From CAZSSM01 sp964609385 (GTDB lineage: Bacteria > Planctomycetota > Planctomycetia > Isosphaerales > Isosphaeraceae), in contig CAZSSM010000038.1 in assembly GCA_964609385.1 (NCBI GenBank), forward strand, positions 1 through 64,000: 64,000 nucleotides of DNA, written 5' to 3'. Numbering within the stretch: the stretch's first letter is position 1; every line of letters begins with the position of its first letter. The position numbers and the translations under genes are program-made. This document shows positions 56,840 through 64,000 of the stretch, piece after piece. A model generated the notes under the pieces. That model was not told the origin of the DNA and ran no database searches. It saw only the letters and a program-made list of their open reading frames with translations.

Positions 56840-58747
56840 TCAACCGCCGGCCTCGATCTCGGCGACGGCCGAGCTGAGGACGCGCTGAACGTAGCCGAGC
56901 GGATCGTCGAGGTGGGCACGCATCACGGGAAGGACCGGCCGCGCGGCCTGGTCGAGGTGATCCAGGACGATCGCCGAGGCCAAGCGAACGTACGGATCGT
57001 CCTCCTCCAGCGCCTCGGCCAGCACGGACAGAACCGGCTCGACCCGGCCGGCACGGGCCAGGGCGTCGGCCACCGCGATCCGGACGCTCGGGTTGTCGTC
57101 GTCCAAGGCGCCGGTCAAGGCCGCCAAGGCCGCCTCATCGAGCGTCTCGGCCTGCGCGGCCAGGCGGGTCGCCGCCCAGGTCCGGACCATGCTGTCGGAG
57201 TCGTCGAGGTCGTCGACCAACCGCGAGGCGGTCGAGCGGTCCCAGTCGGTGTACGGCCGGAGCTTCGCCGTCTCGAAGATCCGGGCCTGGTCGTAGTAGC
57301 CTGAGTCGGATCGGCGGGCCAATTCGTAGGGCGCTCCCCCTTCGGCGCGTCGGAGCATCTCAGCCTCGAAGAGCAGGCCGAGGTCGACGACGTCGAAGAG
57401 GTGCTCTCGGTGCGCTGCCCGGAGCCGTTCCAAGACCTCGGCATAGGCCGGGTCGTCGACGAGATTGCGGACCTCGTCCGGGTCGGCCACCGTGTCGTAA
57501 AGCTCCTCGTCGGGCTTGCGCGGTCGCAGGAAGAGCCCGGCCGAGCCATCCAGTTCGGGCGGATCGTCGAGCTGGGCCAAGCGGCGGAACTCGCGCATCG
57601 TCGGCATCTGCTCCATGTAGTTGATCCGCTGGGCGTAGGGCAGGTGGGGCAGATAGTTGCGAATGTACTTGAACCGCTTGTCGCGGACGGCACGGATCAG
57701 GTCGTAACGCTCGTCCATCCGGCCCCGGAACGCATAGATGGACTTCCGAGGCGGGTCGATCCGCGTGCCCAGGAACGGGCGCCCTTGGACATAGTCGGGG
57801 ATCGTCGCGCCGGCCAAGCTCAAGGTGGTGGGTCCGAAGTCGACGAAGCTGACCAGTCGGTCGGTGTCGCCGCCGGGTCGGTAGTCGGGGGCCAGGTGCC
57901 GGTATCGTTCGGGGACTCGGATGATCAAGGGGATGCGGAGGCCCGAGTCGTAGATCCAGCGCTTGCCGCGCGGCAGGCCCGCGCCGTGGTCGGAGTAGAA
58001 GAAGACGATCGTCGAGTCGGCCAGGCCGGAGCGCTCCAGTTCGTCGAGCTTCTCGGCGATCCAGCCGTCCAGAACGCTGATCAGGTCGTGGTACCGCGCC
58101 CAGTCGTTGCGGACCACCGGCGTGTCGGGATGATAGGCCGGCACCCGGATCTCAGCGGGTTCGTGACGCTGCTCCGGGTCGAGTCCGGCGGTCCGCCGTG
58201 CGAACGCCTCGTCACCGAGCCGGACCTGGCTCTCGTGCGTGCCGGTATAGTTGAAGATCGCGAAGAACGGCTGATCGTCGACGCGATTCTTGTAGTGTGC
58301 CTTGTTGCTCGACTCGTCCCAACATCCCTCGGGGGTCTTGAAGTTGTAGTCCTGTTTCGAATTGTTGGTGCAGTAGTAACCCGCCTCGCGGAGCAACTGG
58401 CTGTAGGTCCGGACGAAGTCGGGAAGCGTGGCGGTGCTCCGCATGTGTTGGGATCCGATGGCGGTCGGGTACATGCCGGTGATCAGGCAGGACCGGCTGG
58501 GCGCGCAGACGCCGGCCACCGAGAACGCCAGGTCGTAACGCATCCCTTCGGCGGCCAGGGCATCGAGGTTCGGCGTAACCGCGTCGGGATCGCCGTAACA
58601 GCCCAGGTTCGGGCTGATGTCCTCGCAGGTCAGCCAAAGGATGTTGGGACGATCGCCGGCTTCGACGCTTGCGTGCGCCGAACCGATCGCCAAGGCCCCA
58701 ACCAACCAGACCATCAGCAACAACCACATAAGACGCGTTTGTTTCAT
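56840..58747 (-). CDS. Sulfatase with C-terminal HEAT repeats
   Basis: 635 residues from the ATG at 58747, which has AAAGGGG upstream. A signal peptide (MWLLLMVWLVGALAIGSAHA) sends it out of the cytoplasm. The sulfatase core holds RPNILWLTCED (metal-binding), and CAPSRS at 81-86, where Cys81 is converted to formylglycine. FFYSDHGAGLPRGKRW follows. After the catalytic domain (to about 515) HEAT-type repeats appear (TWAATRLAAQ, VRIAVADALARAG, VRLASAIVLDHL), which is unusual and may bind a partner or substrate. Planctomycetes use many sulfatases to strip sulfated algal polysaccharides. A formylglycine-generating enzyme is not in the window. Confidence 0.93.
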   Translation of the reverse strand: MKQTRLMWLLLMVWLVGALAIGSAHASVEAGDRPNILWLTCEDISPNLGCYGDPDAVTPNLDALAAEGMRYDLAFSVAGVCAPSRSCLITGMYPTAIGSQHMRSTATLPDFVRTYSQLLREAGYYCTNNSKQDYNFKTPEGCWDESSNKAHYKNRVDDQPFFAIFNYTGTHESQVRLGDEAFARRTAGLDPEQRHEPAEIRVPAYHPDTPVVRNDWARYHDLISVLDGWIAEKLDELERSGLADSTIVFFYSDHGAGLPRGKRWIYDSGLRIPLIIRVPERYRHLAPDYRPGGDTDRLVSFVDFGPTTLSLAGATIPDYVQGRPFLGTRIDPPRKSIYAFRGRMDERYDLIRAVRDKRFKYIRNYLPHLPYAQRINYMEQMPTMREFRRLAQLDDPPELDGSAGLFLRPRKPDEELYDTVADPDEVRNLVDDPAYAEVLERLRAAHREHLFDVVDLGLLFEAEMLRRAEGGAPYELARRSDSGYYDQARIFETAKLRPYTDWDRSTASRLVDDLDDSDSMVRTWAATRLAAQAETLDEAALAALTGALDDDNPSVRIAVADALARAGRVEPVLSVLAEALEEDDPYVRLASAIVLDHLDQAARPVLPVMRAHLDDPLGYVQRVLSSAVAEIEAGG

Positions 58748-59213
58748 CGTCGAACCCCTTTGAAAGGAATGATCGCCTCGATCGGGGGCGACCATCGAGA
58801 TCGAGATTGAACCGGACCGACTGACCGACCGACCGACCGAAAGGTCCCCATCCTATCCAGAACGCGAGCGGTTCGAAACCGTCAGGCCCTCGACCCTTCG
58901 AGGCCGGCTCGCCGGCGTGATCATGAGCGAGCGATCCATCGAACCGACCCACCCCCACATGCAAGCATTTCAGATCGCCCTCATGATCGATGACCGATTT
59001 CCGTGCCCGGTCGAAGGGGACTGCGGAGCGTTGTTGACGGATCGGAGAGTCACATCCGTCCGAGAAACGCGAATACGATGACGAAGCCCCGGGATCCGAG
59101 GAGCCTCCGGGGGCACCGACATCCCAACTCCAACGGTCCCATGTATGCTTCGTTCATGAGAAGTCCTCAGGGACATCGACCGAGTCTCCATGCATGGCCC
59201 GGGAGATCCGCCC
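58748..59213. other. Divergent intergenic region with GACC repeats
   Basis: 466 bp between the sulfatase and the ECF sigma gene, which point apart. A GACC run of about four and a half units lies at 58823-58840, close to the expected sulfatase promoter. TATGCT near 59142 is a possible -10 for the sigma gene. No gene is supported. Confidence 0.35.
58823..58840. repeat. GACC tetranucleotide repeat
   Basis: Four and a half perfect GACC units upstream of the sulfatase start. The copy number is low, so slippage-based regulation is possible but weakly supported. Confidence 0.6.
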
Positions 59214-59846
59214 ATGGGACGATCCCCCACGACCCACCGAAGCCTCCTGATCCGGCTCGGAGATCCTGAAGACCGCGACGCCTGGGACCGGTTCGTCCAC
59301 ATCTATGGTCCGTTGATCTACGCCTACGGCCGCCATCGCGGGCTCCAGGACGCCGACGCCTCGGACTTGGTCCAGGAGGTCCTCGGCGCCGTCGCGACGG
59401 CTGTCGATCGGTTCGCCTACGATCCGGCCCGAGGATCGTTCCGTGGCTGGCTGCTGACGATTACGAGGAACGAGTGGATCGGCCTGATCCAGCGACGCGA
59501 TCGCCAAGGCGCGGGGGTCGGCGGGACGACCCATCAGGCGGTCCTGAACCTCCAGACCATCGGGAACGACGACGAGGCGTTCTGGGAGCGCGAGCACCGA
59601 CAGATCATCTACAACTGGGCCGCCGACCAGGTGCGCCACGCGTTCCGCCCAGCGACTTGGAGCGCCTTCGAGCGGACCGCCGTCGAAGGGCAAGCCGTCG
59701 AGGCGGTCGCCCTACAACTCGGGATGTCCGTCGGCGCCGTCTACATCGCCAAGAGCCGCATCCTGGCCCGGCTCCGCGAGGTCGTCGCCACCGTCGAGTC
59801 CGAGCCGATCCCCAATGTCGCCGCGTACCAGCACGCTCGACCTTGA
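59214..59846 (+). CDS. ECF-type RNA polymerase sigma factor
   Basis: 210 residues from the ATG at 59214, which has GGGAGAT upstream; an ATG 24 bp earlier is possible. Region 2 is clear: WDRFVHIYGPLIYAYGRH, then ASDLVQEVLGAVATAV and FRGWLLTITRNEWIG for the -10 contact helix. Region 4 ends AVALQLGMSVGAVYIAKSRILARL, the -35 recognition helices. There is no signal or membrane part. A kinase gene with an anti-sigma-like zinc motif begins 18 bp downstream, so the two form an operon and the kinase probably controls this factor, as in the kinase-linked ECF groups of planctomycetes. Confidence 0.93.
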   Translation: MGRSPTTHRSLLIRLGDPEDRDAWDRFVHIYGPLIYAYGRHRGLQDADASDLVQEVLGAVATAVDRFAYDPARGSFRGWLLTITRNEWIGLIQRRDRQGAGVGGTTHQAVLNLQTIGNDDEAFWEREHRQIIYNWAADQVRHAFRPATWSAFERTAVEGQAVEAVALQLGMSVGAVYIAKSRILARLREVVATVESEPIPNVAAYQHARP

Positions 59847-59864
59847 TCATGAAGGATCGATGCC

Positions 59865-62327
59865 ATGAAATCGGCGAACGCCTGTCCCGACCGCACGATG
59901 CTCGCCGCCCTGCTGGAGGGGACGCTGCCCCAGCATGTCGAGGACATTATGGAGTCTCATTTGTCGACCTGTCAGCGTTGTCAATCGGCATTGGACCGAC
60001 TCGCCGGTCCTTCGGGGACGCTCCCCATACTCCACGGTCACGGTTGCGCCGAGTCCCCGCGTCCCGATCCATCGCAAGTCGCTCGCTGGAAAAGGGCACC
60101 GATAGCGGCCCGAACTGGGACGCCCCCGGAACAGCGATCCTGGGAGCGGACACTCCTCCAGATCATCGATCCGCCCAAGCGTGTCGGCGAGTTCGGGCGG
60201 TTCGGTCCGTACCGCGTCCGCTGGATCATCGGTCAGGGCGGGATGGGGCTGGTGGTGGCGGCCGACGACCGTCGCCTCAATCGTCGGGTCGCGATCAAGT
60301 TCCTCCGACCCGAGCGCACCGTCGATGACCAGGCGCGGGCCCGGTTCTTCCGCGAGGCCCGATCAGCCGCGTCGATTGTTGACGATCACGTCGTCACGAT
60401 CCATGCCGTGGACATATTGAGGGGCAATCCCTACCTCGTGATGGAATATGTCCCCGGCACCTCGCTGCAGGCGCGACTCGATGCGGAGGGACGACTCCCC
60501 ATCGCGGAGGTGGTGCGGATCGGCCGTCAGGTCGCCCTCGGCCTCGCCTCAGCGCATCGCAACGGACTGGTGCATCGCGACATCAAGCCGGCCAACATCC
60601 TGCTCGACGAGCGGACCGGCCGCGCGCGGATCACCGACTTCGGCCTGGCGCGTGGTGGCGACGATCTCTCCTTGACACGGCAGGAGACCCTGGCCGGCAC
60701 CCCGCAATACATGGCGCCCGAACAGGCGCGCGGGCCGACCGTCGATCCCCGTGCCGACCTCTACGCGCTCGGCGCGGTCCTCTTCGCCTGCTGCACCGGT
60801 CGGGCGCCGCTGAACGCCTCGACGATTCCCGCAATGCTCCAGCAGCTCGAACGAGAGGTGCCCCCGACCGTCTCGAGCCTCATCCCCGACGTCGACGTCC
60901 CCGATCGGCTCGAACAGCTCATCGCCGAGCTGCTCGCCAAGGATCCGAAGACGCGACCGCCATCGGCCGAGATCGTCGCCGAGCGGCTTCGCGACCAGGC
61001 CATGTGCTCCGAACCGCGAGCGAGACCGGCCCTCAAACGGCGCCCGGCAGCGCTGGTGGCGACGCTCGCGCTGTTGCTGATCGTCGGGCTGACGTTGCCC
61101 TTCGCTGGATGGACGAGGCTCCGGTGGTCGACCACCATCGACGATCCTTGGATGTCGACAACCCTCGTTTCAGCCGACCTAAACAGGTTGGCTGATCGTC
61201 CCCCGGCCGATCCCCAGGATCCGTTTCGCTTGGGACCGGGCCGATCGTTCGCGACCCTCGGCGAGGCCATCGCCGAGGCCCCTTCGGGATCGGTGATCAC
61301 GATCGATGGGAACGGCCCCTACCTCTCCAACCCGATCGCGATCAACGGCAAGGACCTCACGATCCGCGCGTCGAGGGGGCGACGGCCGGTCCTGGTCGCG
61401 CGTAAGGATCCAACCGAGCCGCATCAACCGCTCCTGAAGACCAATGCGGCGCTGAACCTCGAAGGGATCGAGATCTGTTGGGTGGGCCCGATCCGAAGAC
61501 GAGTCAATGCGAACGAGGACCGAGCACGTGCTGGAGCCGTGGTCGTCGAAGGGGGATCCCTCCGGGTAACCCATTGCCGGTTCGTGGCCGGTCCCGGCAG
61601 GTGCAATCTCGCTCTATGGAATAGCTCAGGGACCGTCCGATCCAGTTCCTTCGATTTCACCAACGGCATGGCGATCTATTGGGTCCCGGGAGCGGGACAC
61701 ACACTGACCCTCGAAAAGAATTTACTGGTCACAATGATCGGGCTGACGATCGATCCGAGCTTGAAGAGCGTCGATGACAGGGACCGCCTTCTCGAGATCA
61801 CTGGCACGACGATCCGAGGGAGAACGGCGATCCGGGTCCTCAGCGATCCTCAACGACGACGGTCGGGGCACGAGGAGGCGCGGGCGCGGATGATCCACAT
61901 CCGAACTGACCGCGCGCTCTTCGACACCGACCACCTTCTGGGGCTGATCCATCGCCAGAACCCGTTCCGGTTCGCCGATCAGCCTCAAGTGCCGATCTTC
62001 TTCGAGATCGTTCGGCGTCACCTCACCTGGAGCGGTCGCGACGACCTCTACCAGCGCGGGCTGAGCTGGCTCTCGTTCTCCTCCCGATCACGGCCGGTGA
62101 CTCGGCTGGAGGGCGGACCCGCCTCGCTCGACGACTGGGCTCGGCTCTGGAGCGATCGGGCCGAAGGATCGGCCCAGCGCGAGCTGACATTCCGAGGGTC
62201 ACGCACCTCGGAAGACCCGCACGATCATCTTCTAGTCGAACCGGAGATCGACGACCCGGACGGCCTCCGTTGGGGACCGGGTCCCGCCTATGATCGTTGG
62301 CTCGATGCCGAAATGAGACGCCCCTGA
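59865..62327 (+). CDS. Ser/Thr protein kinase with N-terminal zinc-finger motif, TM helix and beta-helix-like region
   Basis: 820 residues. The ATG is preceded by AAGGATC and lies 18 bp after the sigma gene. Residues 32-39 are H-x3-C-x2-C, the ZAS motif of zinc-binding anti-sigma factors, placed as in anti-sigma N-termini. The kinase domain has GQGGMG, Lys145 (VAIKFL), HRDIKPAN with Asp239 and DFG (258-260), so it should be active. A single transmembrane helix (about 394-415) follows. The exported part (about 440-640) alternates short strands typical of a right-handed beta-helix, such as SFATLGEAIAEAPSGSVITI, as in carbohydrate-binding folds. It could sense an outside glycan and relay through kinase and zinc motif to the sigma factor. 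Confidence 0.9.
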   Translation: MKSANACPDRTMLAALLEGTLPQHVEDIMESHLSTCQRCQSALDRLAGPSGTLPILHGHGCAESPRPDPSQVARWKRAPIAARTGTPPEQRSWERTLLQIIDPPKRVGEFGRFGPYRVRWIIGQGGMGLVVAADDRRLNRRVAIKFLRPERTVDDQARARFFREARSAASIVDDHVVTIHAVDILRGNPYLVMEYVPGTSLQARLDAEGRLPIAEVVRIGRQVALGLASAHRNGLVHRDIKPANILLDERTGRARITDFGLARGGDDLSLTRQETLAGTPQYMAPEQARGPTVDPRADLYALGAVLFACCTGRAPLNASTIPAMLQQLEREVPPTVSSLIPDVDVPDRLEQLIAELLAKDPKTRPPSAEIVAERLRDQAMCSEPRARPALKRRPAALVATLALLLIVGLTLPFAGWTRLRWSTTIDDPWMSTTLVSADLNRLADRPPADPQDPFRLGPGRSFATLGEAIAEAPSGSVITIDGNGPYLSNPIAINGKDLTIRASRGRRPVLVARKDPTEPHQPLLKTNAALNLEGIEICWVGPIRRRVNANEDRARAGAVVVEGGSLRVTHCRFVAGPGRCNLALWNSSGTVRSSSFDFTNGMAIYWVPGAGHTLTLEKNLLVTMIGLTIDPSLKSVDDRDRLLEITGTTIRGRTAIRVLSDPQRRRSGHEEARARMIHIRTDRALFDTDHLLGLIHRQNPFRFADQPQVPIFFEIVRRHLTWSGRDDLYQRGLSWLSFSSRSRPVTRLEGGPASLDDWARLWSDRAEGSAQRELTFRGSRTSEDPHDHLLVEPEIDDPDGLRWGPGPAYDRWLDAEMRRP

Positions 62328-62521
62328 TCCGGGTCTTGCCAGCTTGGGGACCAGAGCGTGACGCGAAGTCGTCGGATCGACCGCGTGCTCTTCCAGGGCT
62401 CTTATGGGATTTTCCATTTTTCTTGAAAGGTCGATGCGCCTCACAGGTACCTGCCTCGGGCGAGCCGGCGATGGGCCGCTCGCGCATTTCGAACGACCGA
62501 GGACCCGACGAGGCCGAGACC

Positions 62522-64000
62522 ATGCGACGCGACCGTTCGACACAACCGGGATCCAACCTGGAAGCCTTGGAATCGCGACAACTGTTGACGATCAACTATG
62601 ACCCCGTCAGCCAGTGGCTGTTCCTCGACGGCACATTGGGAGCCGATTACTACGAGATCAACCTGGTCACGCTCCCCAGCGGAGTGGATGCGGTCCAGGT
62701 GGTGGAGCGCCCGGGGCCGACCGTGCAGACGCTCCCGGTGACGAGCCATCCAATCGCCCAGATCTGGGCCGACCTGGATGCCGGCAACGACCAGCTCTTC
62801 ATGTCGGCCGACCTGAGCATTCCGCTGACTGCGTCGGGGGACGACGGTCACGACCTGATCCAAGGCGGCTCGGGCCCGAACGCCATGTTCGGCGACGCGG
62901 GTCACGACACCTTGCTCGGAAGCAGCGATCAGGACACCCTCGAAGGCGGCGACGACCACGACGTCATCGAAGGACATGACAGCAATGACATTCTCAACGG
63001 AGGATTCGGTAACGACATCATCGATGGCGGAACGGGCGACGATGAGATCGACGGATCTTTGGGCGACGACATCCTCTACGGCCGTGAGGGCAAGGACACG
63101 ATCGACGGGGGCGACGACTCGAACGACCTGATCGAGGGCGGCCCGGACGACGACCTGCTCGACGGCGAGGACGGCCGCGACACGGTCCTCGGCGAGGACG
63201 GCGACGACACGATCTTCGGCGGCTTCGGCGACGATTCTCTGGAAGGGGGCAACGGCGACGACACGATCGAGGGGAACGACGGCGACGACTTCGCCTCCGG
63301 CGGCGACGGGGCCGACTCCTTGAACGGCGGGACAGACAACGACACCCTCGAAGGCGGCCCGGGCTCCGACACGCTCCGAGGCCTGCACGACGACGACTCC
63401 TTGCGCGGTGATGGGGCCGACGACATCCTCGAAGGTGGGGACGGCAACGACACCCTCGATGGACTTGCCGGCGACGACGTGCTCCGCGGCGAGGAGGGCC
63501 TCGACGTGCTCAACGGCGGGGCCGACGACGACACCCTTGAGGGTGGGCCGGGCAACGACACGCTCAGCGGCAACGCGGGCCACGACCGGATCAAAGGGAA
63601 CGCTGACGATGACTCGCTGGTGGGCGCCGACGGTCGCGACACGCTTCAGGGCGGGTCGGGCAACGACACGCTTTCGGGTGGGAAGGCCGGCGACCTGCTC
63701 AAGGGTGGCTCGGGCCACGACGACCTCTCGGGCAACCGCGGACCCGACCACCTCGACGGCGGTAACGGGAATGACACGCTCTCCGGCGGCGACGGGCGTG
63801 ACGGTTTGCTGCCCTGGGGCGGCGACGACGAGGTCTGGGGTGACGCCGGCCACGACCGGTTCCTCAAGATGGACGACGCCTCGGTCAGCGACGCCAACTC
63901 GGAGTTCCAGGATCTCGGCGGGGACGACGTCAAGATCAAGTTCGACGACCATGTCGGCGGGACGGTGACCGTCAATGGCCAGGACATCGACGTCGATCCG
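62522..64000 (+). CDS. RTX-repeat calcium-binding exported protein (partial, runs off right edge)
   Basis: At least 493 residues, continuing past the window. The start at 62522 gives MRRDRSTQPGSNLEALESRQLL, the LE-x-R-x-LL signature found near the N-terminus of many large planctomycete surface proteins. A beta-rich domain (about 25-105) precedes a long array of RTX nonapeptides of the GGxGxDxUx type, for instance GGNGDDTIEGNDGDD, from about 110 to at least 450. These bind calcium and fold into a beta-roll. In Proteobacteria such proteins leave through type I secretion; no ABC exporter is nearby here. The role is probably adhesion or cell-surface structure. Confidence 0.9.
   Translation, partial: MRRDRSTQPGSNLEALESRQLLTINYDPVSQWLFLDGTLGADYYEINLVTLPSGVDAVQVVERPGPTVQTLPVTSHPIAQIWADLDAGNDQLFMSADLSIPLTASGDDGHDLIQGGSGPNAMFGDAGHDTLLGSSDQDTLEGGDDHDVIEGHDSNDILNGGFGNDIIDGGTGDDEIDGSLGDDILYGREGKDTIDGGDDSNDLIEGGPDDDLLDGEDGRDTVLGEDGDDTIFGGFGDDSLEGGNGDDTIEGNDGDDFASGGDGADSLNGGTDNDTLEGGPGSDTLRGLHDDDSLRGDGADDILEGGDGNDTLDGLAGDDVLRGEEGLDVLNGGADDDTLEGGPGNDTLSGNAGHDRIKGNADDDSLVGADGRDTLQGGSGNDTLSGGKAGDLLKGGSGHDDLSGNRGPDHLDGGNGNDTLSGGDGRDGLLPWGGDDEVWGDAGHDRFLKMDDASVSDANSEFQDLGGDDVKIKFDDHVGGTVTVNGQDIDVDP

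Overview
The window reads as a chromosome segment of a GC-rich planctomycete, most likely of the Isosphaeraceae type. This is inferred from gene content, not from a marker gene. The signs are a DUF1559 type II pseudopilin, a PEP-CTERM-anchored protease, a formylglycine sulfatase, very large Ser/Thr kinases fused to TPR or beta-helix-like regions, an ECF sigma factor paired with such a kinase, and an RTX-repeat protein with an N-terminal LE-x-R-x-LL motif. Most genes have strong G/C third-position bias, so antisense frames are often open. Genes were chosen by domain content, start context and spacing. No rRNA, tRNA or CRISPR array was seen.

Layout. 1-5.8 kb: a TIR-STAND-TPR protein (running off the left edge) faces a MoxR ATPase/degenerate-vWA pair. 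5.9-16.2 kb: hybrid sensor kinase, asparagine synthase, a double penicillin-binding-fold protein, ATP-PEP carboxykinase and a phosphofructokinase. 16.4-25.1 kb: a membrane protein, a HAD-UbiA fusion, Dps, a CHAD protein, a coiled-coil exported protein and a WD40 protein. 25.4-34.2 kb: surface polysaccharide functions, with four GT4 glycosyltransferases, an ATP-grasp protein, a PEP-CTERM serine protease and a Uma2 nuclease. 34.9-43.3 kb: kinase-TPR protein, ribosomal protein L31 type B, VOC protein, LarC with a His-rich tail, a GT2 and an exported protein. 43.7-48.0 kb: a two-gene dCTP-deaminase-like unit, Ada and an aldehyde dehydrogenase.

48.1-56.8 kb is an accessory and decaying zone. It holds an intact DUF1778 antitoxin with a wrecked GNAT toxin, a truncated IS4 transposase abutting an IS5 copy with a nonsense codon, an AT-rich block with a pseudopilin/lipoprotein operon, several frameshifted fragments, a TlpA-like thioredoxin lipoprotein, and a second broken toxin-antitoxin pair (RelE/ParE-like remnant plus frameshifted XRE regulator). 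56.8-64.0 kb returns to typical planctomycete content: sulfatase, ECF sigma factor, a kinase with an anti-sigma-like zinc motif, and an RTX protein running off the right edge.

The best candidates for an undescribed system are the divergent TIR-STAND-TPR / MoxR / vWA-like locus, the DCD-family two-gene unit at 43.7-44.8 kb, and the sigma factor/zinc-finger-kinase-beta-helix pair at 59.2-62.3 kb.
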